From contig CAMHER010000106.1 in assembly GCA_946184215.1 (NCBI GenBank), positions 1 through 6,593 of the forward strand: 6,593 nucleotides of DNA. Reading direction: 5' to 3'. This document shows, piece after piece, positions 1 to 6,588 of the stretch. The position numbers and the translations under genes are program-made. The notes under the pieces were generated by a model. That model saw nothing but the letters and a program-made list of their open reading frames with translations, did no database searches and had not been told where the DNA came from. Source of the stretch: an uncultured Clostridia bacterium. GTDB lineage: Bacteria > Bacillota > Clostridia > Oscillospirales > Oscillospiraceae. Each line of letters opens with the position of its first letter. The stretch's first letter is position 1.

Positions 1-698
1 AGCTGCAGGACTGCAACGAGCGCGACCCCTCGCTGTGCGAAATCTACATCGTCGAGGGCGATTCCGCCGCGGGCTCTGCCATCCAGGGCCGCGACAGCCG
101 CTTCCAGGCGATCCTCGCCATGTGGGGCAAGATGCTCAACGTGGAAAAGGCGCGCGCCGACAAGATCTACGGCAACGACAAGCTCTATCCGCTGATCGTC
201 GCGCTGGGCGCCGGCATCGGGGATGAGTTCAACATCGACAAGCTGCGCTATCACAAGATCATCATCATGGCCGATGCCGATGTCGACGGCAGCCATATCC
301 GCACGCTGCTGCTGACCTTCTTCTTCCGCTATATGCGCCCGCTGATCGAAAAAGGCTATGTCTACTCCGCCGTGCCGCCGCTCTATAAGCTCTCGCGCGG
401 CAAGACGCAGCGGGTCGCCTATTCCGACGAGCAGCGCGACGCCATCAGCGCCGAGCTGCGCGGCGACAATCCCAACGTCAAAATCGACATTTCGCGCTTC
501 AAGGGCCTTGGCGAAATGGACCCGCACGAGCTGTGGGAGACCACCATGGACCCCGAGCAGCGCACGCTGCGGCGCATCACGATCGGCGACGCCATCGCCG
601 CGGACCAGGTCTTCACCGTCCTCATGGGCGAGGAGGTCGAGCCGCGCCGCGAGTGGATCGAGCAGAACGCGAAATACGTCGTGAATCTGGATATTTAA
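1..698 (+). CDS. gyrB: DNA gyrase subunit B, C-terminal part (5' end outside the window)
   Basis: This is the C-terminal 231 residues of the ATPase subunit of DNA gyrase; the first whole codon is at base 3. The Toprim domain is visible: the motif EGDSAAGSA at fragment residues 18-26, with catalytic Glu at base 54, and the Mg-binding DADVDG at residues 91-96 (Asp codons at 273, 279 and 285). RFKGLGEM (165-172) and the ending NLDI are typical of GyrB. With gyrA directly downstream this argues for gyrB rather than parE. The roughly 170-residue insert of enterobacterial GyrB is absent, as in Gram-positive enzymes. Unusual residues: Ala instead of the first Gly of the GG pair in the Toprim loop, and AMWGK where LPLRGK/LPLKGK is usual. 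The N-terminal ATPase domain lies off the left edge. The stop codon overlaps the gyrA ribosome binding site, so translation of the two subunits is probably coupled. Confidence 0.96.
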   Translation, partial: LQDCNERDPSLCEIYIVEGDSAAGSAIQGRDSRFQAILAMWGKMLNVEKARADKIYGNDKLYPLIVALGAGIGDEFNIDKLRYHKIIIMADADVDGSHIRTLLLTFFFRYMRPLIEKGYVYSAVPPLYKLSRGKTQRVAYSDEQRDAISAELRGDNPNVKIDISRFKGLGEMDPHELWETTMDPEQRTLRRITIGDAIAADQVFTVLMGEEVEPRREWIEQNAKYVVNLDI

Positions 699-705
699 GG
701 AGGTG
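697..705 (+). promoter_or_regulatory. Strong ribosome binding site of gyrA
   Basis: AAGGAGGTG matches the full anti-Shine-Dalgarno end of 16S rRNA and lies 9 bases before the gyrA ATG at 715. Its first two bases are the last two of the gyrB TAA stop, so a ribosome ending gyrB sits directly on this site. Confidence 0.9.
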
Positions 706-714
706 GGGTAATAA

Positions 715-3222
715 ATGGCACATAAACGCGATTACAAGCCGGAGGATATCGCCTTCCCGAATCAGGCAATCACCGAGTCCGAGCTGGTCGGCGAAATGCA
801 GACGAGCTATATCGACTATGCCATGTCCGTCATCGTCGGACGCGCCCTGCCCGACGTGCGCGACGGCCTGAAGCCCGTCCACCGCCGTATTCTCTATACG
901 ATGTACGAGGGCGGACTTACCTCGGACAAACCCTTCAAGAAATCCGCCACCTGCGTCGGCGACGTGCTGGGCCACTACCATCCCCACGGCGACGCCTCGG
1001 TCTACGACGCGATGGTGAGACTGGCACAGGACTTTTCCATGCGCTATATGCTCGTCGACGGCCACGGCAACTTCGGCTCGGTCGACGGCGATCCCCCCGC
1101 CGCCTACCGTTACACGGAGGCGAGACTTTCCAAAATCTCCAACGAGATGCTGCGCGACATCGACAAGGAGACGGTCGACTGGGATCCGAACTTTGACGAG
1201 ACGAGAAAAGAGCCGCGCGTGCTGCCATCCCGCTTTCCGAACCTGCTGGTCAACGGCTCGAGCGGCATCGCCGTCGGCATGGCCACCAACATCCCGCCCC
1301 ACAACCTTGCCGAGGTCATCGACGCCTGTGTCTGTGTCCTCGACAATCCGGAGGCGGAGCTTGCCGACCTGATGAAATACATCAAGGGGCCGGATTTTCC
1401 GACAAGGGGAATCATCATGGGCCGCAGCGGCATCCGCCAGGCTTACCTGACCGGCCGCGGCCGCGTTGTGATCCGCGCGAAGACCGAATTTGAGGAGTAC
1501 GGCCGCGACAGCCGAACCCGCATCATCGTCACGGAGCTGCCCTATCAGGTCAACAAGCGGCAGCTGATCAAGAACATCGCCGACCAGGTGCACGAAAAGC
1601 GCCTGGAGGGCATCTCCGATCTGCGCGACGAGACCGACCGCAACGGCATGCGCATCGTCATCGAATTGAAGCGCGACGCCAATCCCCAGGTCGTGCTCAA
1701 CCGCCTCTTTTCCCAGACGGCCATGCAGTCGAGCTTTTCGATCAACATGCTGGCCCTGGTCAACAACCAGACCCAGCCGAAGATCCTCTCCCTGCGCCAC
1801 ATCCTCGACGAGTATCTGGCCTTCCAGGAGGAGGTCATCACCCGCCGCACGAAGTACGACCTGCGCAAGGCCGAGGAGCGCGCCCATCTGCTCGAGGGCC
1901 TGCTGATCGCCCAGGACAACATCGACGAGGTCATCCGCATCATCCGCTCGAGCTACGACAACGCCAAGCAGAACCTGATGGAGCGCTTCTCCCTCTCCGA
2001 GGTGCAGGCGCAGGCCATCTGCGATATGCGTCTGATCCAGCTGCAGGGGCTCAACCGCGAAAAGCTGGAGCAGGAGTATAAGGAGCTCGAGGAGAAAATC
2101 GCGTATTATAAAGAGCTGCTCGCCTCGCCGGAGATGATCCGCCAGGTGCTCAAGGAGGAGCTGATCGCGATCCGCGACAAGTACGGCGACGAGCGCCGCA
2201 CCGAGATCCAGGACGTCGAGGACGAGATCGACATTGAGGACCTGATCGAGGAGAAGCAGTGCGTCTACACGCTGACCCACGGCGGCTATATCAAGCGCCT
2301 GCCCGTCGGCGAATACCGCGCCCAGGGCCGCGGCGGCCGCGGCGTCAGAGCCATGGCCACCAAGGACGAGGACTATACCGAGACGGTCTTTACCGCCTCG
2401 ACCCACGACAACATTCTGCTCTTCACAGACCGCGGACGGGTCTATATCAAGAAGGGCTATCAGATCCCGGAGGCAGGGCGCAACGCCCGCGGCACGAACA
2501 TCGTCAACATCCTGCAGATCGAGCCCGATGAAAAAATCAGCGCGATGATCTGCGGCCGCGGCATCGACATGGGCAGCTACCTCATCTTTGTCACGCGCAA
2601 CGGCACGGTCAAGCGCATGGAGCAGTCCGCGCTGAAGAACATCCGCGCAAGCGGCATCCGCGCGCTGACGCTCGAGGAGGGCGACGAACTGATCTCCGTT
2701 CTGCAGACCGCGGGCGACGAGCAGGTCTTCATCGCCACCCACAAGGGCCTTGCCGTCTGCTTCAACGAGACCGACGTGCGCGCCACGGGCCGCACGGCCA
2801 TCGGCGTGCGCGGCATCCGGCTGCGCGGCGGCGACTTCGTCGTCGGCGCCGGCGCCACCGGCGAGGGCAGAGACGTGCTGTCCATCACCGAAAAGGGCTA
2901 TGGCAAGCGTACGGACATCGGCGAATACAGCGTCCACAGCCGCGGAGGCGTGGGCGTGAAGAACTATACCGTCACCGACAAGACCGGCGGCGTGGCCGCG
3001 ATCAAGATGGTGGGCGAGGCGGACGACCTGCTCGTCATCACGAACGACGGCACGATCATCCGCACCCCGGTCGAGCGCATCTCGCGTCTTGGCCGCGCCA
3101 CGCAGGGCGTGCGCGTTATGAGACTGTCCGAGGGCAGCCGCGTCATCGACATCGAGAAGACCGAGCCGGAGACGGAAGAGACCGACGCGGATGAGACCGC
3201 AGCCGAAACCGGGGAAGAATAA
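715..3222 (+). CDS. gyrA: DNA gyrase subunit A
   Basis: Complete 835-residue DNA breakage-reunion subunit of gyrase, a cytoplasmic A2B2 type II topoisomerase that negatively supercoils DNA. The N-terminal winged-helix/tower part (about residues 1-510) carries the catalytic Tyr133 (codon at 1111) in AAYRYTE, preceded by Arg132. The quinolone-contact region HPHGDASVYD is at 89-98, with Ala94 at the position of E. coli Ser83 and Asp98 at the position of Asp87. The C-terminal beta-pinwheel has repeated blade motifs and a GyrA box QGRGGRG at 537-543. That box identifies GyrA rather than ParC; its second residue is Gly where Arg or Lys is common. The last 25 or so residues are acidic (Glu, Asp, Thr), like the regulatory tails of other GyrA proteins. 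The ATG at 715 is fixed by the excellent ribosome binding site. The gene lies 16 bases after gyrB, so the pair is very likely one operon. Length is normal for the family. Confidence 0.98.
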   Translation: MAHKRDYKPEDIAFPNQAITESELVGEMQTSYIDYAMSVIVGRALPDVRDGLKPVHRRILYTMYEGGLTSDKPFKKSATCVGDVLGHYHPHGDASVYDAMVRLAQDFSMRYMLVDGHGNFGSVDGDPPAAYRYTEARLSKISNEMLRDIDKETVDWDPNFDETRKEPRVLPSRFPNLLVNGSSGIAVGMATNIPPHNLAEVIDACVCVLDNPEAELADLMKYIKGPDFPTRGIIMGRSGIRQAYLTGRGRVVIRAKTEFEEYGRDSRTRIIVTELPYQVNKRQLIKNIADQVHEKRLEGISDLRDETDRNGMRIVIELKRDANPQVVLNRLFSQTAMQSSFSINMLALVNNQTQPKILSLRHILDEYLAFQEEVITRRTKYDLRKAEERAHLLEGLLIAQDNIDEVIRIIRSSYDNAKQNLMERFSLSEVQAQAICDMRLIQLQGLNREKLEQEYKELEEKIAYYKELLASPEMIRQVLKEELIAIRDKYGDERRTEIQDVEDEIDIEDLIEEKQCVYTLTHGGYIKRLPVGEYRAQGRGGRGVRAMATKDEDYTETVFTASTHDNILLFTDRGRVYIKKGYQIPEAGRNARGTNIVNILQIEPDEKISAMICGRGIDMGSYLIFVTRNGTVKRMEQSALKNIRASGIRALTLEEGDELISVLQTAGDEQVFIATHKGLAVCFNETDVRATGRTAIGVRGIRLRGGDFVVGAGATGEGRDVLSITEKGYGKRTDIGEYSVHSRGGVGVKNYTVTDKTGGVAAIKMVGEADDLLVITNDGTIIRTPVERISRLGRATQGVRVMRLSEGSRVIDIEKTEPETEETDADETAAETGEE

Positions 3223-3243
3223 AAACCAAAACAGGACCGCAGG

Positions 3244-3250
3244 AAAGGAG
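3244..3250 (+). promoter_or_regulatory. Ribosome binding site that sets the start of the small membrane protein
   Basis: AAAGGAG lies 8 bases before the ATG at 3259. An in-frame GTG at 3250 shares its G with this site and so cannot be served by it, which decides for the ATG. Confidence 0.8.
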
Positions 3251-3258
3251 TGCCGAAC

Positions 3259-3699
3259 ATGGACAACAGAAACAAGCAGCAGAAGCCGAAGAAAAAGGGT
3301 TCCGGCCTTTGGGCCTTTGTTATCCTCGCCCTGATCGCGTTCTTCAACACGGCAGACTTTGACGAGCTCAGCTATCGTATCAGCCGCTTTTTCCGCACGG
3401 GACGGCTTTCGCCGGACAGCGCCGTGTTTGTCATCGCTGCCGCGGTGATCCTTGCCGTCGTGCTTTTGCTCGTGACGCTCGCGCGCGCGAAGAAGGTGCG
3501 CGAGGCCAAACGCTTTGACGGCATCCGCTCGTTTGGCGGCGGCACCGCCAAAGCCCACTCCCACGACCAGGTGACCGGGTATAAGCTCGGCGCCGAGAGC
3601 GGCGAGGAGCACTGGAAGAAGCAGCTGGACGGCTTCCTGGCGGCCGGCATCATCGACCGCAGCGAATACCGCACGCTGCTTGAGCGCCGCCGGCGCTGA
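3259..3699 (+). CDS. Small two-helix membrane protein with SHOCT-like C-terminus, function unknown
   Basis: A 146-residue protein that I do not recognise by name. Residues 1-14 are very basic (Lys-rich). A hydrophobic stretch at about 17-30 and a stronger one at about 54-76 look like two membrane helices, each followed by basic residues. Residues 77-118 are polar, with Gly- and His-containing linker sequence. The C-terminal 28 residues, with WKKQLDGFLAAGIIDRSEY (119-137), have the pattern of a SHOCT domain: an amphipathic helix, then 'aGiI', then an acidic turn and a second helix. SHOCT domains are short C-terminal modules often joined to membrane or stress proteins, probably for oligomerisation. 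The protein ends in four Arg. The start at 3259 is chosen over GTG 3250 because of the ribosome binding site. It lies 36 bases after gyrA with no terminator between, so it is probably co-transcribed. The SHOCT assignment is by eye only. Confidence 0.82.
   Translation: MDNRNKQQKPKKKGSGLWAFVILALIAFFNTADFDELSYRISRFFRTGRLSPDSAVFVIAAAVILAVVLLLVTLARAKKVREAKRFDGIRSFGGGTAKAHSHDQVTGYKLGAESGEEHWKKQLDGFLAAGIIDRSEYRTLLERRRR
3683..3697 (+). terminator. Short GC-rich hairpin over the stop codon; possible weak terminator
   Basis: AGCGCC (3683-3688) and GGCGCT (3692-3697) form a perfect 6-bp stem with a 3-base loop, ending inside the TGA stop of the small membrane protein. What follows has only three T in a row (3704-3706), so it is a poor intrinsic terminator. 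In such GC-rich DNA a stem like this could be chance or a result of the Arg codon run. Confidence 0.25.
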
Positions 3700-3702
3700 G
3701 TA

Positions 3703-3756
3703 GTTTCCCGTGTCTGGCTTCTATCTTCCAGAAGAACGGGGCTAGACACTGGAAAC
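3703..3756. repeat. Interrupted inverted repeat able to form a long stem-loop, in the GC-poor gap before rnhA
   Basis: Three nested pairs of arms are seen. GTTTCC (3703-3708) pairs with GGAAAC (3751-3756). After a single C/T mismatch, GTGTCTGG (3710-3717) pairs with CTAGACAC written from 3742, with one G-T wobble. CTTCT (3718-3722) then pairs with AGAAG (3730-3734) around a 7-base loop. A 7-base bulge (3735-3741) remains on the right side. In all, 19 pairs occur within 54 bases. No T-run follows (ATAGTCAAC), so it is not a standard intrinsic terminator. It could be an operon-end structure, an mRNA-processing or stabilising hairpin, or a copy of a dispersed palindromic or MITE-like element. 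The composition, poorer in GC than the genes, favours an insertion. The pairing is seen in the sequence; the role is inference. Confidence 0.6.
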
Positions 3757-3794
3757 ATAGTCAACAAATCAGCTGTCAAAAGAACGTATCATCT
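3757..3794 (+). other. A-rich leader before rnhA with no evident promoter or ribosome binding site
   Basis: These 38 bases have no GGAG-like site in the window expected for a ribosome binding site; the best match is AAAAGAA at 3778-3784. TATCAT at 3787-3792 resembles a -10 box, but it would place the transcript start at or within the rnhA start codon, and no -35 box is found at the right distance. GTCAA occurs twice, at 3760-3764 and 3775-3779, flanking the palindrome CAGCTG (3770-3775). Confidence 0.4.
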
Positions 3795-4244
3795 ATGAAG
3801 TCTGTTGAAATCTATACCGACGGCGCGTGCAGCGGCAATCCCGGCCCGGGGGGCTGGGGCGCGATTTTGCGCTACGCCGGGCGGGAAAAGGAGCTCTCCG
3901 GCGCGGAGAAGCTGACGACCAACAACCGCATGGAGCTGCTGGGGGTCATCACGGCGCTCGAGGCCCTGAAGGAGCCCTGCGTGGTCGAGCTGTATTCCGA
4001 TTCGAAATACGTCATCGACGCGCTTGACAAGGGCTGGGCCGTCAAGTGGCGGGCAAACGGCTGGAAAAAGCCGGACAAAAAGCCGGCGCTCAACCCCGAC
4101 CTGTGGGAGCGGCTGCTCGCGCTCACGGAAAAGCATGAGCTGCACTATCACTGGGTCAAGGGCCACGCCGAGAACGCATACAACAACCGCTGCGACGCGC
4201 TGGCCGTCGCGGCAAGGGAGCGCATTGCGGGAGAGAGAGCTTGA
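3795..4244 (+). CDS. rnhA: Ribonuclease HI
   Basis: A 149-residue type 1 ribonuclease H, which cuts the RNA strand of RNA-DNA hybrids such as R-loops and primer remnants. All five active-site residues of the E. coli enzyme are present: Asp9 (in YTDGACSGNPGPGG), Glu47 (NNRMELL), Asp69 (YSDSKYV), His124 (VKGH) and Asp134. The segment at about 80-100, rich in Trp and Lys, is the basic protrusion of the E. coli-type enzyme that grips the hybrid. Length matches the family (about 150), and there is no N-terminal hybrid-binding domain. The ATG at 3795 gives the usual short N-terminus before the first beta strand, and no alternative start exists upstream in this frame. No good ribosome binding site precedes it, which is odd here because every other complete gene in the window has one. 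Its stop overlaps the TTG start of the ABC transporter gene by four bases. Confidence 0.97.
   Translation: MKSVEIYTDGACSGNPGPGGWGAILRYAGREKELSGAEKLTTNNRMELLGVITALEALKEPCVVELYSDSKYVIDALDKGWAVKWRANGWKKPDKKPALNPDLWERLLALTEKHELHYHWVKGHAENAYNNRCDALAVAARERIAGERA
4229..4233 (+). promoter_or_regulatory. Ribosome binding site supporting a TTG start
   Basis: GGGAG lies inside the end of rnhA, 7 bases before the TTG at 4241. The next in-frame ATG (4280) has no comparable site, so the TTG is the better start. Confidence 0.7.
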
Positions 4245-6010
4245 ACATCAACTACCACGATAAGCCGCTGAAAATCTTTATGGCCTATGTGTTTGCACAC
4301 AAGGGCCTGTTTGCCATCGATATGGTCTGCGCGCTGGCCGTTGCGGTGATCGACCTAGTATTCCCCTACGTCTCGCGCACGGCGATGAACACGCTGCTGC
4401 CGCAGAAGCTGTTCATGACCTTTTTTGCCGTGATGGGCATCATGATCCTGGCCTATTTTCTCAAGAGCGTGCTGTACTATATCATCACGGTCGTGGGGCA
4501 CCGCATGGGCGTGCTGACCGAGTCGGACATGCGCCGCGACATCTTCACGCACATGCAGGACCTCAGCTGCAGCTTCTACGACAAAAACCGCACCGGCGTG
4601 CTGATGAGCCGCATCACCTCCGACCTCTTCGAGGTGACGGAGCTGAGCCACCACGGGCCGGAGAACATCGTGATCTGCTCGCTCACGATCCTCGGCGCGC
4701 TCATCGTGCTCTTCACGCTGCAGTGGCAGCTGGCGCTCGCGCTGGCGGTACTTCTGCCGGTGTGCCTGTGGTTCACGCTCTCCCAGCGTCTGCGCATGAA
4801 GCGGGCCAACGTGGAGGTCAAGCGCAAGACGGCGGATATCTATTCCGCCATCGAAAGCAGCATCTCCGGCATCCGCACCGCCAAGGCCTTTGCCAACGAG
4901 CATGTCGAGCACGACAAATTCGAGGAGGCCAACGCCCTCTTCCGCGGCGCAAAGGTGGAATACTATAAGTCCATGGGCCTGTTCATGAGCGGGATGGAGT
5001 TTACCACCGGCATCATGCAGGTCGTGGTCATCACGGTGGGCGGGCTGCTGATCATGCAGGGGAAGATGGACTTTGTGAACCTGATCACCTTCTCGCTGTA
5101 CGTATCGACCTTTGTCACGCCCGTGCGCAAGCTGGCTCAGTTTTCCGAGCAGTACATGCAGGGCGCGGCGGGCTTCGAGCGCTTTCTGGAGATCATGCGC
5201 ACCGAGCCGGAGATCCGCGATAAACCCGGCGCCGGGACGATGCCGCCCGTCGAGGGACGCATCGAATACCGCGACGTCAGCTTTGCCTATTCCAACGGCA
5301 TCCCCGTGCTCAGTCATATCAACCTCAGCGTCGAGCCGGGACAGTGCCTGGCGGTCGTCGGCCCCTCGGGCGGCGGCAAGACCACGCTCTGCCAGCTGCT
5401 GCCGCGCCTGTATGACGTGACGGGCGGCGCCGTGCTGGTGGACGGCCGCGACGTGCGGGACGTTACCCAGGCCAGCCTGCGCCGCTCGATCGGCATGCTG
5501 CAGCAGGACGTGTTTATGTTTGCCGGGACCGTGCGGGAGAATATCCGCTACGGCCGGGGCGACGCCACGGACGAGGAGATCGTCGCCGCCGCCATCCGCG
5601 CCGAGATCCACGACGAGATCATGGCCATGCCGAACGGCTATGACACCTATATCGGCGAGCGGGGCGTGATGCTCTCCGGCGGACAGAAGCAGCGCATTTC
5701 CATTGCCCGTATCTTTCTGAAAAATCCCAGGATCCTGATCCTGGACGAGGCCACCAGCGCGCTGGACACCGTGACCGAGCAGCGTATCCAGTCCTCGCTG
5801 GACGCGCTCTGCGAGGGGCGGACCAGCATCATCATCGCCCATCGCCTCTCCACCATCCGCAATGCCGACCGGATCGCCGTTATCGAGGGCGAAGGCGTCG
5901 TCGAGAACGGTACGCACGAGGAACTGATGAAAAAAGACGGTGTCTACGCCTCGCTCGTGCGGGCGCAGCGCTTTGGAGAGAGTAACGAAAAGGAGAAAGA
6001 GACATGCTGA
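4241..6010 (+). CDS. ABC exporter half-transporter, MsbA/LmrA type (fused membrane and ATPase domains)
   Basis: A 589-residue type IV ABC half-transporter that would act as a dimer in the cytoplasmic membrane. The membrane domain covers about residues 15-320, with hydrophobic segments near 22-44, 57-84, 143-163, 165-182, 250-273 and 277-296. The ATPase domain (about 340-580) has an A-loop Tyr350, Walker A GPSGGGKTT (374-382, Lys380), Q-loop Gln422, signature LSGGQ (478-482), Walker B ILILDE (498-503) with catalytic Glu503, D-loop SALD, and H-loop His534. All ATP-site residues are intact, so it should be catalytically active. The TTG start overlaps the rnhA stop (TTGA), a sign of translational coupling. 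The transport substrate cannot be read from the sequence. Lipids, peptides and drugs are all possible, and annotation as a multidrug exporter would be a guess. No second half-transporter lies next to it, which favours a homodimer. Confidence 0.95.
   Translation: MNINYHDKPLKIFMAYVFAHKGLFAIDMVCALAVAVIDLVFPYVSRTAMNTLLPQKLFMTFFAVMGIMILAYFLKSVLYYIITVVGHRMGVLTESDMRRDIFTHMQDLSCSFYDKNRTGVLMSRITSDLFEVTELSHHGPENIVICSLTILGALIVLFTLQWQLALALAVLLPVCLWFTLSQRLRMKRANVEVKRKTADIYSAIESSISGIRTAKAFANEHVEHDKFEEANALFRGAKVEYYKSMGLFMSGMEFTTGIMQVVVITVGGLLIMQGKMDFVNLITFSLYVSTFVTPVRKLAQFSEQYMQGAAGFERFLEIMRTEPEIRDKPGAGTMPPVEGRIEYRDVSFAYSNGIPVLSHINLSVEPGQCLAVVGPSGGGKTTLCQLLPRLYDVTGGAVLVDGRDVRDVTQASLRRSIGMLQQDVFMFAGTVRENIRYGRGDATDEEIVAAAIRAEIHDEIMAMPNGYDTYIGERGVMLSGGQKQRISIARIFLKNPRILILDEATSALDTVTEQRIQSSLDALCEGRTSIIIAHRLSTIRNADRIAVIEGEGVVENGTHEELMKKDGVYASLVRAQRFGESNEKEKETC
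5991..5995 (+). promoter_or_regulatory. Ribosome binding site of the acetyltransferase gene
   Basis: AGGAG inside the 3' end of the transporter gene stands 8 bases before the ATG at 6004 and 14 bases before a second in-frame ATG at 6010. The spacing supports 6004 as the start. Confidence 0.75.
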
Positions 6011-6588
6011 TGCTGAGAAAAGGCGGCCACCGCGATCTCGAGCGGTATTACGGCCTGATGGAGATCGACTTTGACAGCGAGGAGCTGCTGGGCAAGCTGG
6101 CGCTGCACCGGGCCATCTCCCGGGGCGACGCCGAACTGCTGATCGCCTATGACGAGGAAAGCTCGCTGGAGGTGGCCTATGCGCTGTGCTGCTGCCGTTC
6201 TCTGTACGGCTATGTGCTGCTCAAGTATATGGCGGTGTTCCCCTGGTACCGGGGCAAGGGGCTGGGGGTCCAGACCATGCGGCTGATCAACAAGCGTTAC
6301 GCCGAGAAACAGGGCATCATCGCCGAGCTGACCGAATTCGACGATCCCGAGCCGGATCATCTCAAAAAGCTCTTCAAGTTCTTCTCGCGCTTCGGCTACA
6401 GCGAGATCGCAAGCGACTACCGCATCTCCGGCACGACGGCGCATGTGTTCGTCAAGCCTATCGCCGGGAAGGAGGACATCACGCCGGTCTACCACCGGGT
6501 GCTGGCGGACTATTACACCCGGATCCTCACACCCGCCGCCATGAGCCGGATGATCGACCTCAAGCCGGTGAAAAAGAGCGGGGAATAA
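6004..6588 (+). CDS. GNAT-family N-acetyltransferase, substrate unknown
   Basis: A 194-residue cytoplasmic protein with the GNAT fold pattern. A beta strand LLKYMAVFPWYRG (72-84) runs into the acetyl-CoA pyrophosphate loop RGKGLG (83-88), followed by a helix (89-103). A later part, with a conserved-looking FFSRFGY (126-132), corresponds to the last GNAT helix and strand. The N-terminal 60 residues are weakly conserved by eye, as expected for the substrate-binding side. Three consecutive Cys (62-64) lie in the strand before the acetyl-CoA strand. About 45 residues follow the core (from about 150), longer than minimal GNAT proteins, so the C-terminus may add a helix or a dimer contact. The start overlaps the transporter stop by 7 bases, so it is likely co-translated with it. 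Acetyl-CoA binding is well supported; the acceptor (protein, amine or antibiotic) cannot be told. Confidence 0.85.
   Translation: MLMLRKGGHRDLERYYGLMEIDFDSEELLGKLALHRAISRGDAELLIAYDEESSLEVAYALCCCRSLYGYVLLKYMAVFPWYRGKGLGVQTMRLINKRYAEKQGIIAELTEFDDPEPDHLKKLFKFFSRFGYSEIASDYRISGTTAHVFVKPIAGKEDITPVYHRVLADYYTRILTPAAMSRMIDLKPVKKSGE

Noticed and set aside
3250..3258. GTG at 3250 as the start of the small membrane protein
   Set aside because: The GTG overlaps the GGAG site itself, whereas the ATG at 3259 is 8 bases downstream of that site.
622..3612. A 996-codon open frame on the minus strand opposite gyrA and the small membrane protein
   Set aside because: It is the mirror of real, strongly conserved genes in GC-rich DNA, where third-position G/C bias removes stop codons from the antisense frame. 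Its product has no recognisable motif.
3760..3779. Paired GTCAA motifs around CAGCTG as a recombinase or operator site
   Set aside because: Five-base repeats are too short to separate from chance, and no integrase or regulator gene is nearby.
3700..3794. Upstream extension of RNase HI through the intergenic gap, whose frame is open
   Set aside because: The frame is free of stops across the gap but has no ATG, GTG or TTG, and the extra residues would precede a standard RNase HI N-terminus.
4355..5917. A 520-codon open frame on the minus strand opposite the ABC transporter
   Set aside because: Same antisense shadow effect; the sense strand encodes a full set of ABC motifs, while this product (rich in Asp, His, Ala and Leu) has none.
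5944..6495. A 183-codon minus-strand open frame opposite the acetyltransferase
   Set aside because: Covers the GNAT gene in antisense, has no motif, and its composition is typical of a shadow frame.
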